From positions 36,331,150 to 36,395,149 of the forward strand of contig NC_134653.1 of NCBI RefSeq assembly GCF_030463565.1: DNA of 64,000 nucleotides. Reading direction: 5' to 3'. Source of the DNA: Pelecanus crispus. Taxonomy: Eukaryota; Chordata; Aves; Pelecaniformes; Pelecanidae. The translations under genes were made by a program, and so were the position numbers. Shown piece by piece: positions 31,445 to 43,000 of this stretch. The notes under the pieces are model-generated. The model saw nothing but the letters and a program-made list of their open reading frames with translations, was not told where the DNA came from and ran no database searches. The first letter of the stretch is position 1. Every line of letters begins with the position of its first letter.

Positions 31445-33617
31445 GTAAGTGGGGCCCGCCGGGCTCGGGGGGCCCGCGGAGGGCGCCTGGGCCCCGGCTC
31501 CTCCCCGCCTTTCCCCGCTCCTCCGCCTCACCGGCCCCGCAGGCCTCGGGCCCGAGGCCCGGCGACTCCGGTCCTGGCGGCGGGGGCGGTCCGCGGAGGA
31601 GCGGGCCTTCCCCGCACGGCGCCGGGGAGCGGGCAGGGCCGGCCGCGTCCCGCCGCGGGCAGCGGGAGGGGAGGGGGGGAAGCGGCGGCGGCGGCGCGTC
31701 CCGGGGCGCTGCCCCGGCGTGGGGAGCCCGGCGCGAAACTTGGGGCGCCGGCCCCTCGCCCTGGGCCCGGCCCGCGGGCCGCTTCCATCGCTCCCTCCTC
31801 GCACACAAAAGGCGATCCCTCTCCCCGGGCAGGCGGGGGCCGGCGGCGGCAGCGCGCTGGTTACGCTTCCTTATCAGCCTGTAATTAATTAAGTGTTTTC
31901 ACTCGCGCCGTACATGTTAGCGAGGCATAGGTAATTAAAATAATAAGACCTTGTTCCTGGCGATAGGTGATATCGTTTGCATCTTAATTATTTGGTATCG
32001 GTGCTGCGGAAGAGTGACAATACCACGAAGTATGGCAGCATTATTGAATCTTTCGGAAAAAGTGCCTGTGAGGAGTGGAATATTGCCTTCCCTTCCCGCC
32101 CTGCTGAGGGATCTCCCTCAGGTTTGAGCTCCGAGGAGCGGGAGAGGCGAAGCCCACCCAGAGCTGTGCTTGGGTCCCTGGGCAGGCTGCGCTGCCTGCT
32201 GCCTCCTTGGCGTGGGACATCTTCCCTCTGCAGCCCCCCTTTGCTCCTGTGCAGCCCCCCCTTTGCTCCTGTGCAGCCCCCCCTTTGCTCCTGTGCAGCC
32301 CGCCCTTTGCTCCTCTGCAGCCCCCCCTTGCTCCTCTGCAGCCCCCCCTTGCTCCTCTGCAGCCCCCCTTTGCTCCTCTGCAGCCCCCCGTCGCTAGCAC
32401 GGCGTGACAGCGTGCCTCCGCATCCTCGCCTTCCCAGGAAGCCGACTCCATCCCCAAGGCCGAGGAAGGGAACGTCTCCATCCCCAGGGCGTGAGCAGGT
32501 TGCTGCAGATAGCCCAGGAGAGGGGAGCGGCGGAGTCCTGCTGCGTTTCCCTGCCCGAGGAACAGGCGAGGAGCGGGGCAGTCAGTCAGCCGCTGCCTCC
32601 GTACCCTCCCAGCACTGCCGCCGTGTTGATGCGCTGCTGCCTGTTGCCACTTGTCACCAACTTGAGTTAGGAGCGGAGAGGAACGGCAGCGTGCTTGTGT
32701 GTCTATTTGGCCTGAAATACCAATAAACGAAACTCTTGTTTCCAAAATATCAGAGAGATTTTGGCCAAAACCCCCCGAAAAATCAGACTTAATTTTTTTT
32801 TTTTCTGCTACTACTATGTGACCACCCAGCACTTAATCTACCTGTCAGTGCATGTCAGTGGAATTTTTTTTTTTTTTGTCAATGATTGAAATATGAAACC
32901 AAAACATTTTAGGATTTCTGGATAGCTTGCCTCAATAAACAGAATTTTAAATGAAATGCAGATTTGGATTAATTTTCATCTCTTTTAAGGCATTAGTGTT
33001 CTGAAGGAAAGAGAAGGCAGAGTTAACTGTCAGATACCATACTTTTCCAACCATCTATGTGATTTGGTAGGGAGATTTTTCACGACGTGTTTTTTTTTCA
33101 GTAGCTAGAACAATAAAGTTGAATAGTCGGTGTCCATTTTTACCATATTTTTAGTTATCGTTGAAGAAGCAAACTAGATTTTAAGCAACTGTTGTGTTTT
33201 TGAGAACATCGTATTAAGCATTAAAAGCACTGAAACATTGGGAATAATGAACACAAAAAAGAATAGATACTTTTGATATTGGAGACTTTTGATTCTTGAA
33301 GTTTCGCAGAAAGGGAAAAAGTTTTTTTTTTTTTAATTATTTGAAGTCATTCTAACAAGCTAAGGGGAACGTATCATTTGTAAAACTATTCAACAGCACT
33401 TTGTTAGCTAGAGAAGTGTATGAGGGATTTAAGTGAGCTTTAGTGGTGATGAGGATTTCAGATAATTTGACTGATGACATAAAACATTTTAAGCAACTGC
33501 AAAGATGGGATAACTGAGTTCTTACTGTAAGGTAGCCTTTCGAATAGTAACTAAGTAGTTTCAGTTACAGAAATATTTTTACCTTCCCTGAATTTCTGTT
33601 TTTGTCTATTTCTTTAG
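31445..33617 (+). other. EP400: EP400 intron 1
   Basis: Between the exon 1 donor and acceptor TCTTTAG at 33617. It contains the rest of the CpG island and the minisatellite, then AT-rich sequence with nothing recognisable. Confidence 0.7.
32226..32396 (+). repeat. Minisatellite, 8 units of 20-22 bp
   Basis: Eight tandem units of the form CTCTGCAGCCCCCCTTTGCTC. Every unit holds a pyrimidine-rich run (TTGCTCCTCTGCAG) ending in CAG, i.e. the shape of a 3' splice site. It lies in the first EP400 intron. The 249-residue + frame and 263-residue - frame over it are repeat-derived and not credible genes. Confidence 0.9.
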
Positions 33618-34971
33618 AGTATACTGTAAAAAACCTAGAACAGTGAGAATGCACCATGGTAATGGTCCTCAGAATGCCCAGCGCCAGCTCCAGAGATCCA
33701 GGTCCTTCACGGGCAGTGAGGGAGAAGAGCAACAGGCAAATTTACCCCAGTCCCCTGCAGCTTCGTTTGCACCTTCTGCAAGTCCGTCTGCACCCCAGTC
33801 CCCCAGCTACCAGATACAGCAATTTATAATGAGTCGAAGTCCGGTGGCTGGGCAGAACGTGAACATCACGCTGCAGAACGTCGGGCCGGTGGCTTCGGGA
33901 AACCAGCAGATAACGCTTACCCCGTTGCCGATTCCAAACCCAACGTCGCCGAGTTTTCAGTTCAGTCCTCAGCAGAGGCGGTTCGAGCATGGATCCCCGT
34001 CGTATATTCAAGTTACGTCGCCGCTGCCTCAACAAGTTCAGTCTCAAAGCCCTACGCAGCCTAACCCTGTGCCGGTGCAAACCTTACCGAACGTTCGGGC
34101 AGGCACCCCAGGCCCTGGCTTGGGGATGTGCAGCCAGAGCCCTACGAGAGGATTTGTAGACGCTAGCGTGCTCGTGAGACAAATCAGCTTGAGTCCTTCA
34201 AATGGCGGGCACTTTGTGTATCAAGAAGGACCGGGAATCGCACAAATTGCTCAAGGGGCCGCTGCACAAGTACAGCTTCCATCTTCTGGGACGCCTGCTA
34301 CGGTGAGGGAGCGCAGGCTTTCGCAACCTCATTCTCAGTCTGGTGGCACCATTCACCATCTCGGTCCCCAAAGTCCTGTAGCTAGCGGAGCAAATATGCA
34401 ATCTTTGACTAGCCCGGGCCATATCACGACGACCAGCTTGCCGCCCCAGATCAGCAATATTATCCAAGGGCAACTTATGCAACAGCAGCAGCAAGTGCTT
34501 CAGGGCCAGCAGCTGGGCAGACCCATTGGATACGACAGGACTTCGGGTGGATTGATAGCAGGAGTCGGAGGACCTAGCGCGTTTGGAATGACGTCACCAC
34601 CGCCTCCCACAAGTCCTTCGCGGGCCACTGTACCGCAGGGGCTGTCGAGTCTTCCTCTTACTCCTACGGTTAATACGGCAGTGAAAAAACAACCCAAAAA
34701 ATTGGAGGAGATTCCTCCTGCCAACCAAGAGACCGCTCAAATGAGAAAACAATGTTTGGATCATCACCACAAGCAGATGGAAATTCTTAAGGAAACTTTT
34801 AAGGAATGTTTGATTGAACTCTTTTTCCTGCAACATCTTCAAGGAAATATGATGGACTTTTTAGCTTTTAAGAAGAAACATTGTGTTCCGCTGCAAGCAT
34901 ACCTGAGGCAAAATGACTTGGATCTGGAGGAGGAAGAAGAGGAAGAACAATCCGAGGTCATCAATGATGAG
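33618..34971 (+). CDS. EP400: EP400 exon 2, first coding exon
   Basis: 31 bases of 5' UTR, then ATG at 33649 and 441 codons. Ser/Pro/Gln-rich disordered N-terminus, with [38 protein letters not shown] and [12 protein letters not shown]. The conserved helix [20 protein letters not shown] follows, then [20 protein letters not shown] and an acidic end ([16 protein letters not shown]). Confidence 0.96.
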
Positions 34972-36987
34972 GTAAGAAATCTGTTAACGTTTTGGAATAA
35001 AATCGTAGATGAAATTGTGGCACTTGGATGATGAAGTATTAGAGAATGTGACGGTACCTGAAAAACCATTTTTACTTGATGAAGTACGCAATTTTTCTTT
35101 ACATAGTTGGTCTGAGAGAATGCCGTTCTGCTAGGTAGCGTGATTGGACAGGTCGGTTTGAGCGTGCCGTTAGATGTCTGTATTTAAAAAGAAAGAACAG
35201 AGAGGTGAAAGGAGCTTTCACTGTCCTAGTTAGTGTGTAAGCCAACACACAGATAAAGACGGCGTTGGTGTGGAAGCTGTTTTAAGCTATCAGAATGAAT
35301 ATGGATAGGAATCGTGGATTAAATTTCACTTACTAGACTTACACAAACCAAAAAAGAATAAGCCAAAAGTCGTGCAAGAGGTTAACTTTTATGTGACTCG
35401 CGTGACTTCTAACCATAGATGTTACTGAAGTTCAGCGTTTCTGTGGCCAACGCAAAATCTGAAGTTAATCTAATTACTCAGAGAGAACATGTGAATCATA
35501 AAGTATATGGGTCCATAGTAATGAATCAGGTCATTTAGGCTGTCGTAGAGCTCTGTGCATGTATTGCTGTCTAAGTGATTGAAAAATAGCACTCGTAAGA
35601 CTGGACAGTAAGAAGTTAACTTTGTTATTTACGCAAAGGTTTAAAATTACTAACTTGAATTCACCGTTTATCAGTGGCAAAGGACTTGAAATAAGCTTGC
35701 CACAGACAGCTGCCGTGCAGCCGGGGAGATGTAGCTGATGCCGCTGCATCGCCTGGCACTCACAAATACCTTTTAAAATTTGTGAAAATATCTGTGGGTA
35801 TGGAGTTGCCAGCTTTTAAAGAACCGAACCAAACCAAACCTGTTACGTGAAGAAACTCGTAGTGCTTTGAAATGTCTGTTAGAAATGAGTGTCTTCAGTG
35901 AAGAGTGATGACTCGGGTGTGAATCATTGGTGACCATATCCTCAGTTGGAATTTGTGGGAAGTTTTAACAGTATAACAGCTAAAGTTTAACTTGTTCATT
36001 GTTTCGTGGTCTAAGCCTCTTGACTAGGAAAAATCTATTTCTGCTTGTGATAGTTATTGATGCTTTTGAAGGAATCGTTTCTTTCTATATATAGTAACCT
36101 AAAAGCAAGCCTGTTACTGTAATTTGTTGGCAATGGATATTCAGTATTTTTTTTTTGACCTGGTGTGTATTTTGTCAAATTGTTTAGGTGTTCTTGTTGG
36201 GTTGCGTGTTTGTCAGCTGAAATACCAGGTACTTTTAACTACAGCGCGCACATTCTGGGAGATCTTTAGCGGGTGCAAATTGTGTAGGTTCATTGAAGCC
36301 AGTGGAGCTACTACAATTTACGTCAGTTGAGGCTCTGCCCCTCGGTCTTTTGGGTTTGGAGTTTGCTATACTTCACTGCCTTCTGGTGATGGATGGTCTT
36401 TTGTGTGTGAAAGCCGCTTCTCCGTTGAACTGCTGGAGAATTTTGCAAAGCGCAAGAGCAAAAGTCTTTACGTGTTTTCAAACGATGAATCCTTTTGAAA
36501 GATTAAGACATCTTTTGAGTATGTTCTTTCTTTGTATTTTTTTTTGTCGTCTTCTCTTTTTATTTCCCGCTCCCCCCTCTTTACCACTTTCTGCTAAAGC
36601 AGCGCACTTCATCCCTTGCCTGGAAAGGTTGATCACTTTGGGAATTCAAGGGGAGAGCGAATGGTGGCTGTGCTCATTGCTTAAATAAATGTTGGAGCTC
36701 TCTTCAGTTCGAACTGTCTGTCACGCTAATGTGTTGTCCGTTAGGAGCAGCAATCATTAAATTTAAAACACGCTTTTATGTTAACTGGACTTAAGAAAAC
36801 GTTTCCAGCGACGAGAAGTCACTATAAATAGCCAAGGCCGTCAGACTCTGTTGTGCTATTAAAAGCGAGACGGAACTCTTCAACAACGCCCTGCGTTCCA
36901 ACCGAGCCGTGCTGATGGTCGTTTAGTTATGATCCCCTCTTCAGTGAGGTGCCATCAGTGCAAAATGAGTGTGTTGAACAGTACGAC

Positions 36988-37023
<36 letters not shown>

Positions 37024-40000
37024 CTTTTAAAAAGAAAATGATTCTCCCTTCTTTTTTTTTTTTCCCAAAATATTTCTCTCAGGTAAAGGTTGTGACAGGA
37101 AAGGATGGGCAGACTGGTACTCCTGTCGCTATAGCAACCCAGCTTCCTCCAAATGTTTCTGCTGCTTTTTCATCCCAGCAGCAACCATTTCAGGTACTTT
37201 TCAATGGTTCTAAAATGTAGTTTCATCCCAGATTTTTTTTCTTCATTCAGATTTGATATTTCTTAGATGAATTAGAATTTTCCCAAGAGCCCATCCCTTA
37301 TCATCCAAACAAAACAAAACAAAACAAACCTTTGCAATCTTAAAATGCATCAGTATTAATGAAGCCTTGAGGAAGTTAAATCTTTGTCTCCAGGTTGCTG
37401 GCTTATTTCATTAACTTTCAGCTTGAATGTTTTCACTTTGGTTTGTTTGTCTTTTGTTTCCCTAATGCATTTGGTTCATTTGTGCATTCTGCATAGTGAT
37501 AATATGGATTCTTTTGTCTGTGGCATTGTAATTGTGGATTTCTCCTAAATTTCTTTTCTTTTTTTCCTTATCAAATAAAGGTTTTGAGTATGGCTACAGA
37601 AGGTTTGGATTTGCCTCCCCTGAAGTGTTTTAAACAACAATAATAACCCTGTGACACTTCTTTTTTTTTTTTTTTTTTTTTAAATAACTAACCGCTTTCT
37701 GTTAGCTCTACCATAAATGCTGGGAAGAAGAAACTGAAGTGCATATTTTTATTATATGCGTCCTTTTCCACAATTTTTTTCTTTTTTCTTTTTTTTTTTT
37801 TTTTGCATGAGGGAATACTGAACAAAGTAAGAAATAAGTGCAATAATCAGTTAAAATTTCTGTGGATCAGTGATGATGCAACCTTTCAGTTCAGGCTAGT
37901 ATGGGTTTATGCAGCTACCTTCAAATCTGTGCTACCCAGACATCATTGCTTATGTACCCTGAGAAATAACATACCCGGATTCCTCTGCAACTAAAATATT
38001 TACTTTTTAGCTCAATTGTATACACTTGAATAGCAGGGGTTACAGGGTGAATTACTCTGCTGTACCGTGGAAGCTGTGCAGCCGGCACTGCTTTCATCTA
38101 GGTTTTTGGAAAATGGAGAGTTAAATGAAATGTAGACTGGGTTGTATTCCTGCGTGTAGCAAACGGGAAGTTCACTGTGTTATTTTACAAATGAGTGGCG
38201 TAGTTAAGGGGCTTGCACTGAGAGCTCTTTGTTACGGCCAATACTGACGGGTCTTGAAGTCTCCTTAGGTAGTCAGGCCTCAACTAAGCTGTTTAAAATA
38301 CATAATATTATATCAGGTTATTTATTATAGTGATTAGGGTTATCATCAAGCTATAGCTACAGCAGTGATGAAGTACTTTAGAAAGTATTACACCATTTCA
38401 GACCTGTTTCAGAGAAACTAGCAGGTACGTGCTAAAAATGTACAAAACTCTCTGTGTAATTGTGGTAATACCTTTTAGCACAGACTGTTAGCAGAAGGTA
38501 TCATCTCCTTCCGTCAGTCTTTCTCTGTGTAACTGGTTATAGAGAAATAATGTGTCCCGATCAGCATCATCATTCAAATTTGAGTGCGTAAGTGCAGCAG
38601 CTGGAATGATTATTGTGGGCGTGCTACATAACCATGACCTCCGGAGAACTACATTATTTTAATTAAAGCTAGGACAGTTTTAGTCTAATATTAGTGGGAT
38701 GTGACTGCAATTTATAAAGACATAACATCTTTGCTCTTTCAAGCGTCTGGCCTAAATTACGTGGTGATAATGCAGACAGCTGGGAGGCATACTCTTAAGA
38801 AAATGTCAGTCAGAAATCCTAAAGTAGCGATGCAGCCTGAAACTGTGAGTATGCAATCATCCCGAGTAAGAGTGCAGGTGAAATAAATGGCATTTGAAGC
38901 AGAGTTTGGAGAACATACTTTCTTAAACTGATGTCCCGGAAAGCATTTGATGCAAACAGGACATAAGCTGAATTTGTTAATTAATCCAGTAGGATTGTAG
39001 AAAATAAGTTTTTGTGACTTATTTTGAAAATTCTGTAAATGCCTAAGTGTACGACGCTCGGCCAGCCACTGCCCATTGGACTTGAAATATGCAGTATGTC
39101 TGCCTTGTGAGAAGACAAACATTTGAAAACTTAATCCATATCGAGTGTGATACAACAGTGAACCATGGCCATTAGGGATGAATATGAGTCAGAGATTCTT
39201 AAAACCAAGGTTCACATCTTAAGGCTATAGCTGTGTCGCTAGAGCGGCCACAAATGCCCTCACAGCAGCAAAGAGATTAAATGTTATTAATTCATAGTTA
39301 TTGATAGAATCTGAGCGGCATGAGATATATTCAGCTCAAAGAAGAGTGTTTGAAACCCAGTCATTTTAGGTGATGTTGGCTATGTTAATTAATAGTATTT
39401 GATGAAGCATTGAAGATGTAGGGTCGTGATGGCTACCGTTTATTTCAATATAGACTGGTGTTTACTTCCTTAGGCTTGATTTACATTGGTAGAATTTCAA
39501 TTAAAAATGAGAGAAGAAAAGACCTGTGAATAAACTGGAAGATTCTTGAGGGAAATCGCTGTCTTTGCTATGTTGTCATAATAAGTTTTTACAACATTTG
39601 CAAACCCTTACTGTACATCATAGAATCATCATGTAGGTTGGAAAAGACCTTTAAGATCATCCAGTCCAACCATTAACCTAACACTACCAAGTCCACCACT
39701 AAACCAATTAAGGGTAGAGTCATAATTAATTTCATGTTTCCTGGCTTGGTGGCTGGATTATTTTTTAATGAAAGTAAAAACTAGGAATCATTAAGGTTGG
39801 AAAGGATCTCTAAGATCATCAGTCCAACCGTCAACCCAACATCAGTATGGCAGAGGCTCTCACCAATAGCAAATTACACTTAAAGAACTTGAATGTTAAA
39901 TTAGCTCATTTTCTAGGACATAGAGGCACAGAGGTGTACATAAAGTCCAGCTTTGTATATTCTGATAGAATCTCTCAAGCCCTTTCTTTGGACCCTTATT

Positions 40001-43000
40001 TTTCTCATAACAACTTTCACAGTAGAATATTGGGCATAGCATGGCTAAATATTGAGGAGAACTTAAAAACGTGACTTGGAAACTCACTGAAAAGAACCGG
40101 GCTTGCACAAACCCTGGCGGACATTAATAAAGTACTTGCCAGTGGTGCTGAGGGGCCAAAGAGCATGGAAATCGTCATATACCCAAACTTGTTTGTTTTA
40201 ATAATCCTGTATGTAAGTCTGCCATCTGAGTTTGATGCTGAAAGGATTATCTAGGATAGATTCTCTGCCGTCATTGCCAATATTAATTGTAGTAATTTTA
40301 AAACAAAGTTTTCATGCACTGGGTAATCCTACTGAAGCTGAACGCCAACTTGCTGAGTCAAACCCCTGTGATTTCTTTTCCATCTCAGTGCTCTTCCAGG
40401 CTTGTTAATTCATAGCTGTGTGATGTTTCTCCTCAGACAAAATGTCTGGTAATTTCTGATGAGCTCTGATGTCACCTTATGGCAATATTGTGTTTCTCCT
40501 CCTCGAGTTTGTTCGTAGTACTCATTTTGCCAGCTGTGCAAACAAGGACAAGTCTAGCCTCTGGAAAGCTGGAACTGGAACTTGTGTAACTTGGCTGAGA
40601 TTCTCTTATTCCATCTTCTGAGTCTTAGCGGTTTTCCCTGAAATATTTCAAGGCTAACTCTCATGGAGCTCTACCCTGAGAGTGACAGTGGTGGACACTC
40701 AAGTAAGCTTAAACTGTCTTCAGGATGAGAGTTAATTTGTGTGTTGCTGACGTTCCACACAGAGTGAAAAGGATTAGCTTTCACAAACGTATTGGCTCTC
40801 ATGTCTTACTTTTGTGTCTTGTTAGCTATGATACAGTTTACGCGTAAATTCTCTTTCCTCATCTAATTTCCCTTCTAATTAATCCTGGAATGAAGTCACA
40901 GTGTTTAATTTTTGTCATGTCAGCTTTTTATTGCAGCTATATACCATATGAGTCCATCATTTTGACTTCATTGCAGCATTATGCAAATGATGAAGGGTAA
41001 TACAGTAATGAAAATTTCCATTTATTTAAAAAAAAATAAAATTGGGCAAGTTTATTTTTTACATATCCCATGTTCCTGGGTTTGGTATCACTTTTTAAAA
41101 AATGTAGATGTGTATTATATATAACCAACTTCATCAGTTTAGTTACTGTTTTAAAATTTAAACTCGGCAAAGAATATCTGTGCGTTATGGACATCTAAAA
41201 CTTTGTAGCAGGTATTGAACGAGTCTTGTTTTCTTCGTTGTACAACTGTTCTGAAGGATTTGTTCCGTGCTGGCCTCTTTAGATCCGTTTGGAAATTACA
41301 TCTTGGTGTTAGACTATCTACAGATTGAACTTTTGTGATTTGTTTTCTTTTTCCGATAGCAAACGCATACAGGGACTCCAGTAGCAGCGACTGTGAACAC
41401 CATAGAGATCGAAGCTTTTAAGAGGCAGCAGGCACTTGCACCAGCAGGTATGTTCCGCAGACAGAATTTCACTTTGGTTCTTTTTTTTGTTTTGTTTTGT
41501 TTTCCCAAACAGTTAATGGAGCCCACTGTTCTTTAACTCTTGAAATACATTTTTGCCTCACCTCGGGAACTGCCAGATCCTTAGGACTACCTATTGTGAA
41601 TGGTGCTGTGTGAAGGGTGCACTCCACTCACAATATATAGGACTGGATTTGGCAGGCATGGAGACGTTGTTAGGTTGATTGTTCTGGATAAGAAGATTGG
41701 AGATGGCCAACTTGAAGTTAGAGGGACTCTGCCCTTGGAGCATGTTCTTCATGAATGCTACACATGTATAGTAGTCGTAGCTTTCTGAGCTGATGTTGGA
41801 ATCATGTGTAGTAGTTTGCTTTGTAAAATTGAACCCATTCCATTATACCATGCCATAAATGGAATTTGAATATCACAGATTCGTCTAAGAGACCACGAAT
41901 TGAAGTGGGCCGTCATGGGATGGTTTTTCAGCACCCGGGTGTGGCTTCAGGAGTTCCTCTTCAACAGCTAATGCCAACGGCACAAGGTACTGTGTCACCA
42001 CATGCCAGTTGCACATTAATTTAACAAGGAGATGTTAGTGATGAGACTAGAAACTTGGGCTTCCCGCCTTCCAAGATCCTAGTCCCACCACGCACTTCTC
42101 CATGTAAATTAATACTTGGTATGCAATGCCTGGTTTGTTTAAGGAGCTGAGTGACGGGCTCCAAAGGTGCATGTGGGCATGGAAATACGTCACAGGTGCT
42201 GATGCAAAATGGTTAATCTGAGAATTCTGGAACTGAGCCAATGATTTATGAAAAGGAAACCTCCTAATTGGCAACATCATGACAAATTTTGATTCGTTAG
42301 TCATGCCGAGCTGTAGAATTAGAGCGAATGTGTTAAGAACTCGATGCTGTTATTTTAGGTTAAATTCCGTTAGCTCACCAGTCCTTTCTTTTTTTTCTTT
42401 CTTTTTTTTTTTTGTAAGTATAAGAAATTCAGAAGACATATAATGACGTGTTTTTTCATAGTTGCTGTGCTCCAAATTTTAGTTGCAGTCCTGTGCATGA
42501 AATACTTTGTTGTTTATTGTAACGGTGGTTTATTTTGTGATTGTGGTGTGGTATTTTTCAAGTGATGGTGTCTTGTGGCAACGTAAGTAACAAATTAGCC
42601 TATTTGCAGTTGATGTCCTCTTTGTATCAGTAAAGAGCATCGGACGTTTGCATTTCATCTGTGTTGCGTTTCCTCTTGCTTCGTAGGTGGAATGCCTCCC
42701 ACTCCTCAGACTGTACAGCTGACTGGGCAGAAACAGAGTCAACAGCAGTATGACCCGTCGAAAGGCCCTCCCGTGCAGAACGCAGCGAGTCTGCACACGC
42801 CGCCGCCGCAGCTGCCAGGGAGACTGCAACCTGCGAACGTCCCCATGACGTCTCTCCCAGCTGCGCTGCAGCTTGCGCAGCAGCAACCGCAGATAGTGGA
42901 ATCCCCAGCTCAGCCGCAGATTCAGGTGAAGATCCAGCCTCAAAGCGTACCCCTGACTTCCACTCCGCTTCCAGCACCGCTTCAACAGCAGGTGCCGCCA

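Larger units (their letters stand above)
31150..31860 (+). promoter_or_regulatory. EP400: CpG island 2: EP400 promoter and noncoding exon 1
   Basis: Dense CpG stretch upstream of the EP400 start. It contains a perfect palindromic NRF1 site and several GCGCAGGCGC half-like sites at 31287-31330. It has no TATA box, as usual for housekeeping chromatin genes. The exon 1 donor is at 31445 (CGCG/GTAAGT). Long open frames on both strands here are a product of composition. Confidence 0.85.
31418..33629 (+). other. Upstream ORF across the EP400 exon 1 - exon 2 junction
   Basis: ATG at 31418 opens MESPAPAPA up to the exon 1 donor (31444). After splicing to 33618 it reads SIL and then TAA, a 12-codon uORF ahead of the real start. 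It has +4 G but C at -3. Confidence 0.45.
37194..41359 (+). other. EP400: EP400 intron 3
   Basis: 4.2 kb, AT-rich, with T runs at 37661-37681 and 37788-37804, and two minus-strand CR1 3' fragments near 39.6-39.85 kb. No exon recognised. Confidence 0.75.

Noticed and set aside
31136-31892. Overlapping 150-220-residue frames on both strands of CpG island 2
   Set aside because: Composition-driven; the region is the EP400 promoter and noncoding exon 1.
31977-32832. Long open frames on both strands (249 and 263 residues) over 31977-32832
   Set aside because: They read through the 21-bp minisatellite and GC-rich intron sequence, which lacks stops by composition. No domain, splice context or homology.
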